Translations under genes and position numbers: made by a program
Notes under the pieces: generated by a model
Told to the model about the DNA's origin: nothing
Databases searched by the model: none
Seen by the model: only the letters and a program-made list of their open reading frames with translations
NCBI RefSeq assembly: GCF_001570405.1
Contig: NZ_BBYM01000003.1
Span: forward strand, 249,139-313,138
Reading direction: 5' to 3'
DNA: 64,000 nucleotides
Origin: Microtetraspora niveoalba
Lineage (GTDB): Bacteria > Actinomycetota > Actinomycetes > Streptosporangiales > Streptosporangiaceae
Shown here: positions 28,159 to 37,230 of the stretch, piece after piece
How the letters are laid out: the number at the start of each line of letters is the position of its first letter
How positions within the stretch are numbered: position 1 is the stretch's first letter

Positions 28159-29220
28159 TCAGGGAAGGGGCCGCCGCTCGCCCGATCCGCGTACGACGAG
28201 ACGGGTGGGCAGCTCCAGCCGCTGCGGCGGGCCGCTCTCGCCGGACAGGCGGCGGAAGAGCAGCTCCGCCGCCGCCCGGCCCATGCCGACCGGGTCCTGC
28301 TCGATCACCGTGATGCCGAGCAGGTCGGCCGGCTCGAAGTCGTCGAAGCCGACGATGGCGACCGGCCCGGCCGACGGCGGCGCCTGGCGGGTGGGCACGG
28401 GCCCCGCGGTCCCGGCGAGGGCGCGCAGGGTGGCGACCGTGATCTGGCCGTTGCCGGTGAACAGCGCGGTCGGAGGGTCGGCGAGCCGGAGCAGGCGCCG
28501 CAGGTCGGCCAGCACCCGCGCCTGGTCGGGCCGGCCCATCGCGACCAGCCCCTCGTCGTACGGCAGGCCGGCCGCGGCGAGGGCCTCCCGGTAGCCGCGC
28601 AGCCGCTCGGCCGCCGTGAAGATCGACGGCGCGTCCGCGAGGAACGCGATACGACGGTGCCCGTGGGCGAGCAGGTGCTCGGTGCCGGTGCGGGCGCCGC
28701 CCGCGTTGTCGCAGACGACCGTGTCCGCGTCCGGACCCGCGCCGGGCGGCCGGTCGGCGAACACCGCCGCGATGCCGGCCTCGACCTCGGGGGTGAGGTA
28801 GTCGTGGTCGGTGCCCGCGGGCACGATGATCAGCCCGTCCACGCGCCGGGCGCAGAAGGCGAGCACCAGCTCGCGCTCGCGTGCCGGGTCCTCCCCGGAC
28901 GAACCGGTGAAGACCAGGCAGCCCTCGGCGAGCGCGATGTCCTCGACCGCCCTGCTCAGGCCGGAGTAGAACGGGTCGGCGACGTCCTCGATCACCAGGC
29001 CGATGCTCGCGGTGCGGCCGCGGCGCAGCGTCCTGGCACCGTCGTTGCGCCGGTAGCCGAGGCTCTCGATGGCGGCGTGGACCCGCTCCGCGGTGGAGGC
29101 GTTCACGCCGGGCTCGTTGTTGACGACCCTCGACACGGTCTTGAGCGCCACCCCCGCGGCGGCGGCGACATCGTTCATGGTCGGGCGACCGCGTCTCGTC
29201 TCTGACACATCCCGGATCAT
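28159..29220 (-). CDS. LacI family transcriptional regulator
   Basis: About 353 residues: the N-terminal LacI HTH (TMNDVAAAAGVALKTVSRVV) and a periplasmic-binding-protein-like sugar domain. The ATG at 29220 is chosen because it lies just before the HTH and right behind the operator; a GTG at 29208 is an alternative. The same palindrome lies in front of this gene and of the convergent sugar ABC operon. It is therefore almost certainly the repressor of that importer and of itself. Confidence 0.92.
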   Translation of the reverse strand: MIRDVSETRRGRPTMNDVAAAAGVALKTVSRVVNNEPGVNASTAERVHAAIESLGYRRNDGARTLRRGRTASIGLVIEDVADPFYSGLSRAVEDIALAEGCLVFTGSSGEDPARERELVLAFCARRVDGLIIVPAGTDHDYLTPEVEAGIAAVFADRPPGAGPDADTVVCDNAGGARTGTEHLLAHGHRRIAFLADAPSIFTAAERLRGYREALAAAGLPYDEGLVAMGRPDQARVLADLRRLLRLADPPTALFTGNGQITVATLRALAGTAGPVPTRQAPPSAGPVAIVGFDDFEPADLLGITVIEQDPVGMGRAAAELLFRRLSGESGPPQRLELPTRLVVRGSGERRPLP

Positions 29221-29238
29221 CCCGCATTTCAGAGATGG

Positions 29239-29252
29239 TGACAACGTTGTCA
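29239..29252. promoter_or_regulatory. LacI-family operator in front of the regulator gene
   Basis: TGACAACGTTGTCA, a perfect 14-base palindrome identical to the core of the site at 24836, lies 18 bases upstream of the lacI-type start codon. This indicates autoregulation. Confidence 0.85.
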
Positions 29253-29376
29253 AGATTCGGTCTGACGCCGCCTTCCGGCGGCCGTGTCGGCGGGAGGGCG
29301 AACGGGGTCGCCGCCTTATTGACGCGAAGATCGCCCCCGGCGTAGCGTCCATCCAGGACATTCCGCGTAGAGAACT

Positions 29377-29397
29377 GTTGTTCGCCTGGCGAACAAC
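29377..29397. promoter_or_regulatory. IclR-like palindrome upstream of benzoylformate decarboxylase
   Basis: The arms GTTGTTCGCC (29377-29386) and GGCGAACAAC (29388-29397) are perfectly complementary around a single T. Dyads with GTTCG/CGAAC cores are typical targets of IclR-family regulators of aromatic catabolism. No IclR gene is in the window. The site lies about 200 bases before the decarboxylase start. Confidence 0.65.
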
Positions 29398-29595
29398 CCG
29401 GCCGACACGCCTGCGCACGAGCCCGCGAACGACTCAGACCGGGTGAACGGCCGGGCATCCGGGGCGGGCCCGGTCCGGTGCCGCCCAACGGGGGCGGCGG
29501 GTGATCGCGCCGTCACCGTCGCCTACGGTGGTGGTCGGGGCCGGGTCGCGCGGCCGTGTCCGTGCACGGATCCGGCGCGCGAGAGGTGGAATGAC

Positions 29596-31266
29596 GTGAC
29601 GGTCACGACGGTCAGGGACGCGGCGTTCGACGTGCTCCGCCGTACGGGCATGACGACGATCTTCAGCAACCCGGGGTCCACCGAGGTTCCGCTGCTGGCC
29701 GGGCTGCCGGAGGACCTGGAGTTCGTGCTCGCCCTGCACGAGGGATCCGTCGTCGGCATGGCGACCGGCTGGGCGCTCGCGCGGGACCGGCCGGCGCTCG
29801 CGCTGCTCCACACGACCGCCGGGCTCGGCAACGCGGTCGGCGCGATCGCGACGGCCCGGGTGAACCGCGCGCCGGTCGTGGTCGTCGTGGGCCAGCAGGA
29901 CCGCAGGCACCTCGCTCTCGAACCCTTCCTCGCCGGGCGGCTCCACGGCCTGGCCGGCGACTATCCGGTCTGGGTGGACCAGCCGGCCCGGGCCCAGGAC
30001 GTGCCGGGCGCGATCGCCCGCGCGGGGCACGAGGCGGTCACCGGACGCGGTCCCGCACTGGTCGTCGTCCCGATGGACGACTGGTCGGCGGAGTGGGACG
30101 GCACGGTCGCGGCGGCCCCGCGGGTCGTGGCGCGGCCGGTGGCGGTGGACGACGCCGATCTCGCGCCGCTCGTCGCCCTGCTCGGCGGCGCCTCCTCGCC
30201 GGTCGTCGTCTCCGGATCCGGCGCCGACTCGGCGCGAGCCTGGGAGGGGCTGGTCGCGCTCGCCGAACGGCTCGGCTGCCCGGTGTGGCAGGAGTCGTTC
30301 GGGGCCAGGGCGGGCTTCCCGCAGGACCATCCGCTGTTCGCCGGGATCCTGCCCGCCGACCGGTCCGGGCTGCGCGGCGCGCTCCGGAGGCACGACGTGG
30401 TCCTGGCGGTCGGCGCCCCGGTGTTCCGGCAGTACCCGTACGAGCCGGGGCCCATGGTCGAGCCCGGCACCCGCGTGGCGGTCGTCAGCGACGACCCGGC
30501 GGAGGTCCACCGCAGCCCCGCCGAGCTGGCCTTCCTGGCCGATCCCGGCGTCGTCGCCGGGCGGCTCGCGGCGCTGCTCCCCGCCCGCGGCCACGCGCCC
30601 GGAGCACCGGCGGCCCCCGAGGGCGCCCCGTCGTACGGCGCCGCCGGGGACCAGAGGAGCGGAGGCGCGGGACGGGTGGTCGCGGCGCCCTCCCCTCCGG
30701 GGCCGGGCGAGCCGCTCCGGGCGGCCCACGTCATGCACGAGCTCGCGCTGCGGCTCGCGCCGGAGGCGGTCGTGGTGGAGGAGACCCCGTCGTCCCGGCC
30801 CGACCTGCACCGGTTGATGCCCGCGAGACGGCCGCTCGGGTTCCTCTCGGCGGCGATGGGCGGGCTGGGCTTCGCCCTCCCGGCGGCGGTCGGTCTGCGC
30901 ATGGCCGCGCCGTACCGGCCGGTCGTGGCGGTCACGGGGGACGGCTCGGCGATCTACGGGATCCAGGCGCTGTGGAGCGCCGCGCACTACGGGGTCGGCG
31001 CCCTCTTCGTCGTGCTGGCGAACGGCCGGTACGCGGTGATGGACCGGCTGGCGGAGAAGAACGGCGCCGGAAAGGCGCCCTGGCCGGCGTTCACGGAGGT
31101 CAGCCTGTCGGCGATGGCCCGGTCGTTCGGCTGCCCGGCGACGCGGGTGGACTCGTACGACGACCTCGTGGCGGCCCTCGACGAGATCGTCCCGGACCTC
31201 GGCTCCCGTACGGAACCGATGCTTCTGGAAATAACAGTGGTCCCTGACTCCGAATTCCGTCCTTAG
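29596..31266 (+). CDS. mdlC: benzoylformate decarboxylase (ThDP-dependent)
   Basis: A 556-residue enzyme converting benzoylformate to benzaldehyde and CO2 with thiamine diphosphate. The N-terminal FSNPGSTEVPLLAGLPEDLE region carries the family serine. LALHEGSVVGMATGWA holds the ThDP-activating Glu, and LHTTAGLGNAVGA holds an active-site His. The ThDP/metal motif starts at GDGSAIYGIQALWS and ends at the LAN about 30 residues later. The GTG at 29596 follows GAGAGG. A Gly/Ala/Pro-rich insertion lies between the central and C-terminal domains. The next gene is a benzaldehyde-type dehydrogenase, which strongly supports the assignment over other ThDP decarboxylases. Confidence 0.85.
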   Translation: MTVTTVRDAAFDVLRRTGMTTIFSNPGSTEVPLLAGLPEDLEFVLALHEGSVVGMATGWALARDRPALALLHTTAGLGNAVGAIATARVNRAPVVVVVGQQDRRHLALEPFLAGRLHGLAGDYPVWVDQPARAQDVPGAIARAGHEAVTGRGPALVVVPMDDWSAEWDGTVAAAPRVVARPVAVDDADLAPLVALLGGASSPVVVSGSGADSARAWEGLVALAERLGCPVWQESFGARAGFPQDHPLFAGILPADRSGLRGALRRHDVVLAVGAPVFRQYPYEPGPMVEPGTRVAVVSDDPAEVHRSPAELAFLADPGVVAGRLAALLPARGHAPGAPAAPEGAPSYGAAGDQRSGGAGRVVAAPSPPGPGEPLRAAHVMHELALRLAPEAVVVEETPSSRPDLHRLMPARRPLGFLSAAMGGLGFALPAAVGLRMAAPYRPVVAVTGDGSAIYGIQALWSAAHYGVGALFVVLANGRYAVMDRLAEKNGAGKAPWPAFTEVSLSAMARSFGCPATRVDSYDDLVAALDEIVPDLGSRTEPMLLEITVVPDSEFRP

Positions 31267-31277
31267 GGGGATTCCTC

Positions 31278-32738
31278 ATGGCACTCATGGACGCGTCGAT
31301 CTGGACCGGATCGGTGTTCAGCGACGGCTGGACCGCCTCGCGCGCGGGAAACGCGCCGGTCATCGAACCGGCCACCGGCAGCGAGATCGGCAGGGTGGGC
31401 GTCGCCGGGCCCGAGGACGTGGCCGCGGCCGCCGCGTCGGCGAGCAAGGCCCAGCGCGACTGGGCCGCGGCGAGCTTCGAGGAGCGCGCCGGTGTGCTGC
31501 GGCGCGCGGGACGGCTCTTCGAGGAGCACGCCGAGGAGATCCAGGGCTGGCTCATCCGCGAGTCCGGGTCGATCCCCGGCAAGGCGGGGTTCGAGACCCA
31601 CGTGGCGGCAGGGGAGTGCTACGAGGCGGCCGCCCTGGCGTCCCAGCCGCCAGGAGAGATCCTGCCGTCGGCGAAGAAGCGCCTCAGCCTCGCCCGCCAC
31701 ATCCCCGTCGGCGTGGTCGGCGTCATCGCGCCGTTCAACGCGCCGCTGATCCTCGGCATCCGCTCGGTCGCGCCCGCCCTCGCCCTCGGCAACGCCGTCG
31801 TCTTCAAGCCGGACCCGCGCACGGCGGTCTGCGGCGGGGTCTCGATCGCGCGCGTCTTCGAGGAGGCCGGGCTGCCCTCCGGCGTCCTGCACGTGCTGCC
31901 GGGCGGCCCGGAGGCGGGGGAGGCGCTCGTCGCCGACCCCAACATCCCGGTCATCTCGTTCACCGGCTCCACCGCCGCCGGACGCAAGATCGGAGAGGTG
32001 TGCGGGCGGCTGCTCAAGCGGGTGCACCTGGAGCTGGGCGGCAACTCCGCCCTCGTCGTCCTCGACGACGCCGACCTGGACCGGGCCGTCTCGGCGGGCG
32101 CGTGGGGGTCGTTCTTCCACCAGGGGCAGATCTGCATGACGACCGGACGGCACCTGGTCCACGCCTCGATCAAGGACGAGTACGTGGAGCGGCTCGCCGC
32201 CAAGGCCGCCGCGATGCGGGTCGGCGACCCGGCCGTCGAGGAGGTCGCCCTCGGGCCGCTGATCGACGCCCACCAGCGGGACAAGGTCCACGCGCTGGTC
32301 ACCGACAGCGTCGAGAGCGGAGCCAGGCTCGCGACCGGCGGCACGTACGAGGGCCTGTTCTACCGGCCCACGGTGCTCACCGACGTCACGCCCCGGATCC
32401 CGGCGTACGCGCAGGAGGTCTTCGGGCCGGTCGCGCCGGTCATGCCGTTCTCGACGCTGGAGGAGGCCGCCGCGCTCGCCCGCGACAGCGAGTACGGCCT
32501 CTCGCTCGGCATCCTCACCCGGGACGCGATGAAGGGGCTGGCGCTGGCCGACCTGATCCCGACCGGCATCGTCCACATCAACGACCAGACCGTGGACGAC
32601 GAGGCGGTCGCGCCCTTCGGCGGGCTCGGAGCGTCCGGCACGGGGTCCCGTTTCGGCGGGGGCCGGGCCAACATGGAGGCGTTCACGCACACCCAGTGGG
32701 TCACGATGCAGGGGGACATCGCCGGATACCCGTTCTGA
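31278..32738 (+). CDS. benzaldehyde dehydrogenase (NAD(P)+)
   Basis: A 486-residue ALDH-superfamily enzyme. The catalytic base is E252 in HLELGGNS, the nucleophile C286 in HQGQICMTTGR, and the cofactor loop SFTGSTAAGRKI lies at about 227-238. The sequence type matches vanillin/benzaldehyde dehydrogenases. It starts 11 bases after the benzoylformate decarboxylase and would turn that enzyme's benzaldehyde into benzoate. The ATG has AGGGGGA upstream. Confidence 0.85.
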   Translation: MALMDASIWTGSVFSDGWTASRAGNAPVIEPATGSEIGRVGVAGPEDVAAAAASASKAQRDWAAASFEERAGVLRRAGRLFEEHAEEIQGWLIRESGSIPGKAGFETHVAAGECYEAAALASQPPGEILPSAKKRLSLARHIPVGVVGVIAPFNAPLILGIRSVAPALALGNAVVFKPDPRTAVCGGVSIARVFEEAGLPSGVLHVLPGGPEAGEALVADPNIPVISFTGSTAAGRKIGEVCGRLLKRVHLELGGNSALVVLDDADLDRAVSAGAWGSFFHQGQICMTTGRHLVHASIKDEYVERLAAKAAAMRVGDPAVEEVALGPLIDAHQRDKVHALVTDSVESGARLATGGTYEGLFYRPTVLTDVTPRIPAYAQEVFGPVAPVMPFSTLEEAAALARDSEYGLSLGILTRDAMKGLALADLIPTGIVHINDQTVDDEAVAPFGGLGASGTGSRFGGGRANMEAFTHTQWVTMQGDIAGYPF

Positions 32739-32748
32739 CGTTCGCGCC

Positions 32749-33924
32749 GTGAAACGGCCAGGATCGGGCGAGACGAGCCGGATATTGCTGATCGCGGGGT
32801 TCGTCCTCGCGGCGCTGAACCTCCGGCCCGCGCTCGCGGGAGTGTCGCCGCTGCTCGGCGACATCATGGGCGAGCTCGGGCTCACCCCGGCGGCGGGCGG
32901 CGCGATCACCACGGTAATGGTGGCCTGCCTCGGCCTGCTCGCGCCGCTGGCCCCCGCGCTCGCCGGGCGGATCGGCCTGGACCGCACGCTGCTCGCCGGC
33001 CTGCTCATCCTCGCCGCCGGTGTCGCCCTGCGCAGCATGGACGGCGTCGCCGCCCTTTACGCCGGGGCCGCGATCGCCGGCACGGCCATCGCCATCATGA
33101 ACGTGGCCATGCCGGCGATCGTCAAGCAGCACTTCCCGTCGCGGGTCGGGCTCTACACCGCTGTCTACGTCTCGTTCCTGGTGGCCGGGGCCGCGGGGTC
33201 CTCGGCCGCGATGGTCCCGCTGGCCCGCGAGTACGGCTGGCGCGCGGCGGCCGGGTCGGCGGCCGCGCTCGCGGTCGTCGCCGCCGTCCTCTGGGCGCCG
33301 CAGGCGCTGCGCCGCCCACCGGTGCGCGCCGCGACGGCGGCGCCCCGGCCGTACCTGACGCTGCTGGGCAGCCGCATGACCTGGTTCGTGATGGCGTTCA
33401 TGGGCCTGCAGTCGCTGACGTTCTACGTCATGCTGGCGTGGCTGCCCACGATCTTCCGGGACGCGGGCCTCTCCGCGGAGGACGCCGGCTATCTGCTCAG
33501 CCTGACCAACCTGGCCCAGATCGCGGCGACGCTGACCGTGCCCGTACACGCGGGCAACTCCCGCTCGCAGGTGCCGCACGTCGTGGTGGCCGCGCTTCTC
33601 ACGGTCGTCGGGTACGCCGGGGTGCTGGTGGCTCCCGCGACGCTCTCATGGGTGTGGATGGTCGTCCTCGGCGTCGGCCAGGGCGCCTCCATCGCGCTCG
33701 CCCTGCTCATCATCGCGCTGCGGGCGCCCGACCCCGCCTCGGTGACCGCGCTCTCCGCCGTCGCCCAGTCCAGCGGGTACGTCCTCGCGGCGGTCGGCCC
33801 GGTCCTCTTCGGCCTGCTGCACCAGCTCTCCGGGAACTGGACGCTGCCGCTGCTCGCGGGTCTCGGCGCGTGCGCCGTCCAGCTCGTGTTCGGCTGCCTG
33901 GCCGGTCGCCCGGCGAGCCGGTGA
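32749..33924 (+). CDS. MFS transporter, CynX/NimT-like
   Basis: A 391-residue transporter with about twelve hydrophobic segments and the N-terminal FVLAALNLRPALAGVSPLL typical of the CynX/NimT/YeaN group. GTG start, 10 bases after the dehydrogenase stop, so it is the third gene of the aromatic operon. It may import mandelate or benzoylformate, or export an aromatic acid; this is inferred from position only. Confidence 0.85.
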   Translation: MKRPGSGETSRILLIAGFVLAALNLRPALAGVSPLLGDIMGELGLTPAAGGAITTVMVACLGLLAPLAPALAGRIGLDRTLLAGLLILAAGVALRSMDGVAALYAGAAIAGTAIAIMNVAMPAIVKQHFPSRVGLYTAVYVSFLVAGAAGSSAAMVPLAREYGWRAAAGSAAALAVVAAVLWAPQALRRPPVRAATAAPRPYLTLLGSRMTWFVMAFMGLQSLTFYVMLAWLPTIFRDAGLSAEDAGYLLSLTNLAQIAATLTVPVHAGNSRSQVPHVVVAALLTVVGYAGVLVAPATLSWVWMVVLGVGQGASIALALLIIALRAPDPASVTALSAVAQSSGYVLAAVGPVLFGLLHQLSGNWTLPLLAGLGACAVQLVFGCLAGRPASR

Positions 33925-33925
33925 C

Positions 33926-34465
33926 TCACGCCTGGTCGAGCGGGCGCAGCTCGTCCGCGTAGCTGACCGACAGCCGCCGCATCATCCCGTCGTCGCCGAT
34001 GGAGTACTGCCCCAGCCGCCACAGCGGCGGCGAGTAGGCGTGGATCGACACGCTGCCGTGCTCGACCCCCGTCAGCCGGTGGATGTGGTCCGGGCCGAAG
34101 GAGAACGACTGGCCCGCGGTGACGGTCGTCTCCAGATGCCGTCCGCCGATCCTGGGGTTGCTCTCCTTGAGGGCGCCGTCGACCACGCGCACCGCTCCGG
34201 AGGAGACGTCGTGGTCGTGCCAGCCCGTGTCGTCCTCGGGCCGCCAGCACAGCAGCCACACGTCCACGTACGCGTCGCGATGGAGCGAGGCGTAGTGCCG
34301 GCCGCCGTCCTCGCTCCCCTCGAAGTTGAGGTGCTCCTTCCACAGCTCGGGCCGGGCTGCGAGGTCGTCGACGAGCGCCGCCAGCTCCCTGCGGTCCAGG
34401 GCGCGGGCCGGCAGCCGCTCGTATGGGGTGTCGCTCCCCGTCACCTCGACTGTGGGCGTGCTCAT
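33926..34465 (-). CDS. cysteine dioxygenase-like cupin protein
   Basis: A 179-residue thiol dioxygenase-type cupin. The iron ligands fit H83 and H85 in TGWHDHDVSSGAV and a later His in FGPDHIHRL. Family members oxidise cysteine or 3-mercaptopropionate. The ATG at 34465 has AAGGGA upstream and overlaps the amidohydrolase stop by four bases (ATGA), so the two are one operon. The exact thiol is unknown. Confidence 0.8.
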   Translation of the reverse strand: MSTPTVEVTGSDTPYERLPARALDRRELAALVDDLAARPELWKEHLNFEGSEDGGRHYASLHRDAYVDVWLLCWRPEDDTGWHDHDVSSGAVRVVDGALKESNPRIGGRHLETTVTAGQSFSFGPDHIHRLTGVEHGSVSIHAYSPPLWRLGQYSIGDDGMMRRLSVSYADELRPLDQA

Positions 34466-35508
34466 GACTGCGGTTCCCTTCGTGACGGCGGTTCCGGGCG
34501 TGGCCGCTCGTTGTCCTTCCGGTCGTGCTCTTGGTCCTGCTCGGGGTTCTGCTCTCGGTTGTGCTTCCGGCCGTGCTCTCGGTTCTGCTCGCGGTCGTGC
34601 TCGCGGTCGTGATCTCCGCGCAGGGGCCGCGGCGTCCCGAGCAGCCGCAGCGCGTTCGCGTGGCCGATCGCGTGCCGCGCGGCCTCGCCGAAGTCCGGCG
34701 ACGGGGCCCGCGCGTACGGCTCGTCGGATCCGGTGACGACGACGTCGACGCCGAGCTCCCGGATCACCGCGTCGATGGCGCGCGGGCCGTACGAGGACGT
34801 CTCGACGAACGCGTCCGGGTCCACCCGCCCGCGCCCGGGCGCCCCCCGGTTGAGCGCGCGCTCCGAGTGGAGCGGCGCCAGCCCGGCGAGCAGGGCGAAG
34901 CAGACCCGCAGGCCGGGGTGCCGCGGCCGCCCCACGGCCTGGAAGGCGTACCAGGCCGCGTGCATCTGCTGTGCGTACGGCACGACCGGGGCCCACCAGG
35001 CCGGGCTCCCGTGCGGGACGGCGGCCGGTCCCGGATGGACGAACAACGGGAGGCCGCGCTCGGCGAGCACGTCGAGCAGCGGGGCCGCCGCCGCGAACCC
35101 CTCGGCGTCCAGCAGCCCGGTGGCCGGGAGCTGGAGCCCGGCGAATCCCCGGTCGAGGGCGCGCGACAGCCGTACGGGATCGGGGTCGGTCAGCGGGGCG
35201 GCGGCCCAGGCCCGGAAGGGGGCGGGCAGCCGGGTGGCTCCCGCATGGTAGGCGTCGATCAGCGGCCACGCGTCGTCCGGCGGCAGGTGCTCGATGCCGA
35301 GCGGGCAGGACAGGGAGACCAGGGCGAGGTCGAGCCCGGCCGCCCGCGCCGTCCGCAGGTCGAGGTCGTGGTCGTCCGGGTTCACCTCGTACGGCGGCTC
35401 GCCGTCCAGGAGGAGGGTCCAGCCGTCGAGGCGGGGCGGCACGGACCGTCGGCGCAGGGCGTCGAGGAACGACGGCGTCCAGAGATGCTGGTGGACGTCG
35501 ATGCTCAT
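34462..35508 (-). CDS. amidohydrolase family protein (ACMSD-like TIM barrel) with charged tail
   Basis: A 348-residue metal-dependent hydrolase or decarboxylase of the amidohydrolase 2 family. IDVHQHLW gives the first HxH metal pair, LPLFVHPG a later His, and VVTGSDEPYA the conserved Asp strand. The ATG at 35508 is chosen over an upstream in-frame GTG. The last 50 residues are an odd, highly charged run of REHDREQN-like repeats (34470-34620) that does not belong to the barrel. It is coupled to the cysteine-dioxygenase-like gene; substrate unknown. Confidence 0.8.
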   Translation of the reverse strand: MSIDVHQHLWTPSFLDALRRRSVPPRLDGWTLLLDGEPPYEVNPDDHDLDLRTARAAGLDLALVSLSCPLGIEHLPPDDAWPLIDAYHAGATRLPAPFRAWAAAPLTDPDPVRLSRALDRGFAGLQLPATGLLDAEGFAAAAPLLDVLAERGLPLFVHPGPAAVPHGSPAWWAPVVPYAQQMHAAWYAFQAVGRPRHPGLRVCFALLAGLAPLHSERALNRGAPGRGRVDPDAFVETSSYGPRAIDAVIRELGVDVVVTGSDEPYARAPSPDFGEAARHAIGHANALRLLGTPRPLRGDHDREHDREQNREHGRKHNREQNPEQDQEHDRKDNERPRPEPPSRREPQS

Positions 35509-35652
35509 CCTCACCCCCACGGTTCTCGTTATTTCCTACTCATAATATGGGTTAGCCGCGTGAGGGTGAAACGGTCGCGCCGCCCGGCGGCCGGAGGGCC
35601 GGCCGGGGCGGCGCGTGCGACGTGGGGATCGGGGACGGGGCGGGGCGTGCTG

Positions 35653-36027
35653 TCAGTCGTTGACGCGGAGGATCAGCTCCAGGACCCAGCTGATCACGCC
35701 GATCAGGAGCGCGCCCCAGAAGGCGGCCATGAACCCGTCGACGTGGAAGGGCAGGCTGAGCTGCTCGGACGCCCAGCCGGTGAGCAGGAGCAGGGCGGCG
35801 TTGACCACCAGCGCGAAGAGGCCGAACGTGAGCACGTAGAACGCGCAGCCCACGAACTTGATGACCGGCTTGATGACCGCGTTCACCAGGCCGAAGATCA
35901 GCGCGACCGCGAGCAGCGTGCCGATCTGTTTGGAGGTGGTGTCTGCGGTGAGCACGATGCCGTCCACCAGCTTGGTGGACGCCCACAGCGCCGCCGCGAC
36001 GATCAGAATCTTGATGATGACCTTCAC
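35653..36027 (-). CDS. phage holin family / YvlD-like membrane protein (PF04020)
   Basis: A 124-residue protein with four hydrophobic helices. The IFGLVNAVIKPVIKFVG loop is the signature of the mycobacterial 4-TMS holin-like (DUF360) family, whose members are chromosomal membrane proteins rather than lysis genes. The GTG at 36027 is chosen because the protein then begins at the first helix. Function unknown. Confidence 0.82.
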   Translation of the reverse strand: MKVIIKILIVAAALWASTKLVDGIVLTADTTSKQIGTLLAVALIFGLVNAVIKPVIKFVGCAFYVLTFGLFALVVNAALLLLTGWASEQLSLPFHVDGFMAAFWGALLIGVISWVLELILRVND

Positions 36028-36189
36028 GTGATGGAGTCTTCCACGCCAGGGCACGCCGTGGGCATCGTCGATTCCCGGTAAAACCGGCCGCGGCCGCCCG
36101 GGGGACACGGGTGGGGGATGAGTGAGGAATCGTCCGTTTCTCATCGGACATCTTGCATTAATCGCCCCAAGTCTGGGGAAATCACCTCG

Positions 36190-36480
36190 ATGGGGGTGGG
36201 AAGGATGGACGTGGAAGACCTTGAGCGGCTCTCCGCCAGGGAGCTGCACGACCGCGCCGTCCGTTATGCCGTGCGGCACGGTGACCTCGGGTTCCTCTGG
36301 CGCCTGCTGAAAGCGATTCCGGCGGCGGAGGCCGCCAGCGGGGACCGCGAGGAGAGCGCCAATGACCTCAGCAGGGTGTCCGCGCTGCTCAGCGACGCGA
36401 TGGCGTCGGGTGAGGGCCGTCTGGGCGAGGCGTTGCGCCCCGTCTACATCGAGTACCTCGCCAAGCACCCCGACGCCTGA
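36190..36480 (+). CDS. conserved hypothetical protein (96 aa)
   Basis: A small, soluble, helical protein. The core RLSARELHDRAVRYAVRHGD followed by LGFLWRLLKAIPAAEA looks like a conserved actinobacterial hypothetical family, but I cannot name it. The ATG at 36190 has GGGGAAA about eight bases upstream; an ATG at 36118 is in frame but gives an unstructured extension. It precedes the two-component system by 69 bases. Confidence 0.7.
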   Translation: MGVGRMDVEDLERLSARELHDRAVRYAVRHGDLGFLWRLLKAIPAAEAASGDREESANDLSRVSALLSDAMASGEGRLGEALRPVYIEYLAKHPDA

Positions 36481-36549
36481 CCACGCGGGTTATCGCGCGA
36501 TGTTCCCGGAGTTCACGACTATTTCCGCTTTTCGGGTCATCATGGCACC

Positions 36550-37230
36550 GTGACCGGAACACGCGTCCTCGTCGTGGACGACGAGCCGGGGGTGCGTAAC
36601 GCGGTGTCCCGCGCCCTCCGGCTGGAGGGGTACCAGGTCGCCGGAGCGGCCGACGGAGTGACCGCGCTGGCCTCGATCAGCGCGGTCGCGCCCGATCTGG
36701 TCGTCCTCGACGTGATGATGCCGCTGATGGACGGTCTGGAGGTCTGCCGCAGGCTCCGCGAGAGCGGCGACCGGACGCCCGTGCTCATGCTGACCGCCCT
36801 CGGAGGGGTCGGCGACCGCGTGACCGGCCTGGATGCGGGGGCCGACGACTACCTGATCAAGCCGTTCGCGCTGGAGGAGCTGTTCGCGCGGGTGCGCGCC
36901 CTGCTGCGCCGTACGGCCCCGGCCCGGTCGGTGACCCGCTTCGCGGACCTGGTGCTGCTTCCGGACAGCAGGCAGGCACGGCGGGGCCCGCGCACCATCG
37001 ACCTGACGAGAACCGAGTTCGCGCTGCTCGACCTGCTCATGGCGAACGGAGGTCAGGTGCTCACCCGCGAGATCATCCTCGAACGCATCTGGGGATACGC
37101 GTTCACCCCCGGCTCCAACTCGCTGGAGGTCTACATCCGCTATCTGCGCAGGAAGACCGAGGCGGGCGGGGAGCCGCGACTGATCCAGACCGTGCACGGC
37201 CTCGGCTACACCCTCAGGGAGCAGCCGTGA
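36550..37230 (+). CDS. OmpR-family response regulator (MprA/TcrA-like)
   Basis: A 226-residue regulator: receiver domain with D54 in VVLDVMMP and the switch [10 protein letters not shown], then a winged-helix domain ([20 protein letters not shown], later [10 protein letters not shown]). GTG start without clear Shine-Dalgarno. It overlaps the kinase gene by four bases (GTGA). The actinobacterial MprA/TcrA type often answers envelope stress, but the stimulus here is not known. Confidence 0.92.
   Translation: MTGTRVLVVDDEPGVRNAVSRALRLEGYQVAGAADGVTALASISAVAPDLVVLDVMMPLMDGLEVCRRLRESGDRTPVLMLTALGGVGDRVTGLDAGADDYLIKPFALEELFARVRALLRRTAPARSVTRFADLVLLPDSRQARRGPRTIDLTRTEFALLDLLMANGGQVLTREIILERIWGYAFTPGSNSLEVYIRYLRRKTEAGGEPRLIQTVHGLGYTLREQP

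Larger units (their letters stand above)
29221..29595. other. 375-bp divergent regulatory region
   Basis: Lies between the lacI-type gene and the benzoylformate decarboxylase operon. It holds two separate palindromes, the LacI operator (29239) and an IclR-like dyad (29377), described as separate entries. No small gene is convincing. Confidence 0.7.

Noticed and set aside
35653-36027. Prophage holin as sign of a prophage
   Set aside because: The PF04020 family is chromosomal and widespread; no other phage gene is nearby.
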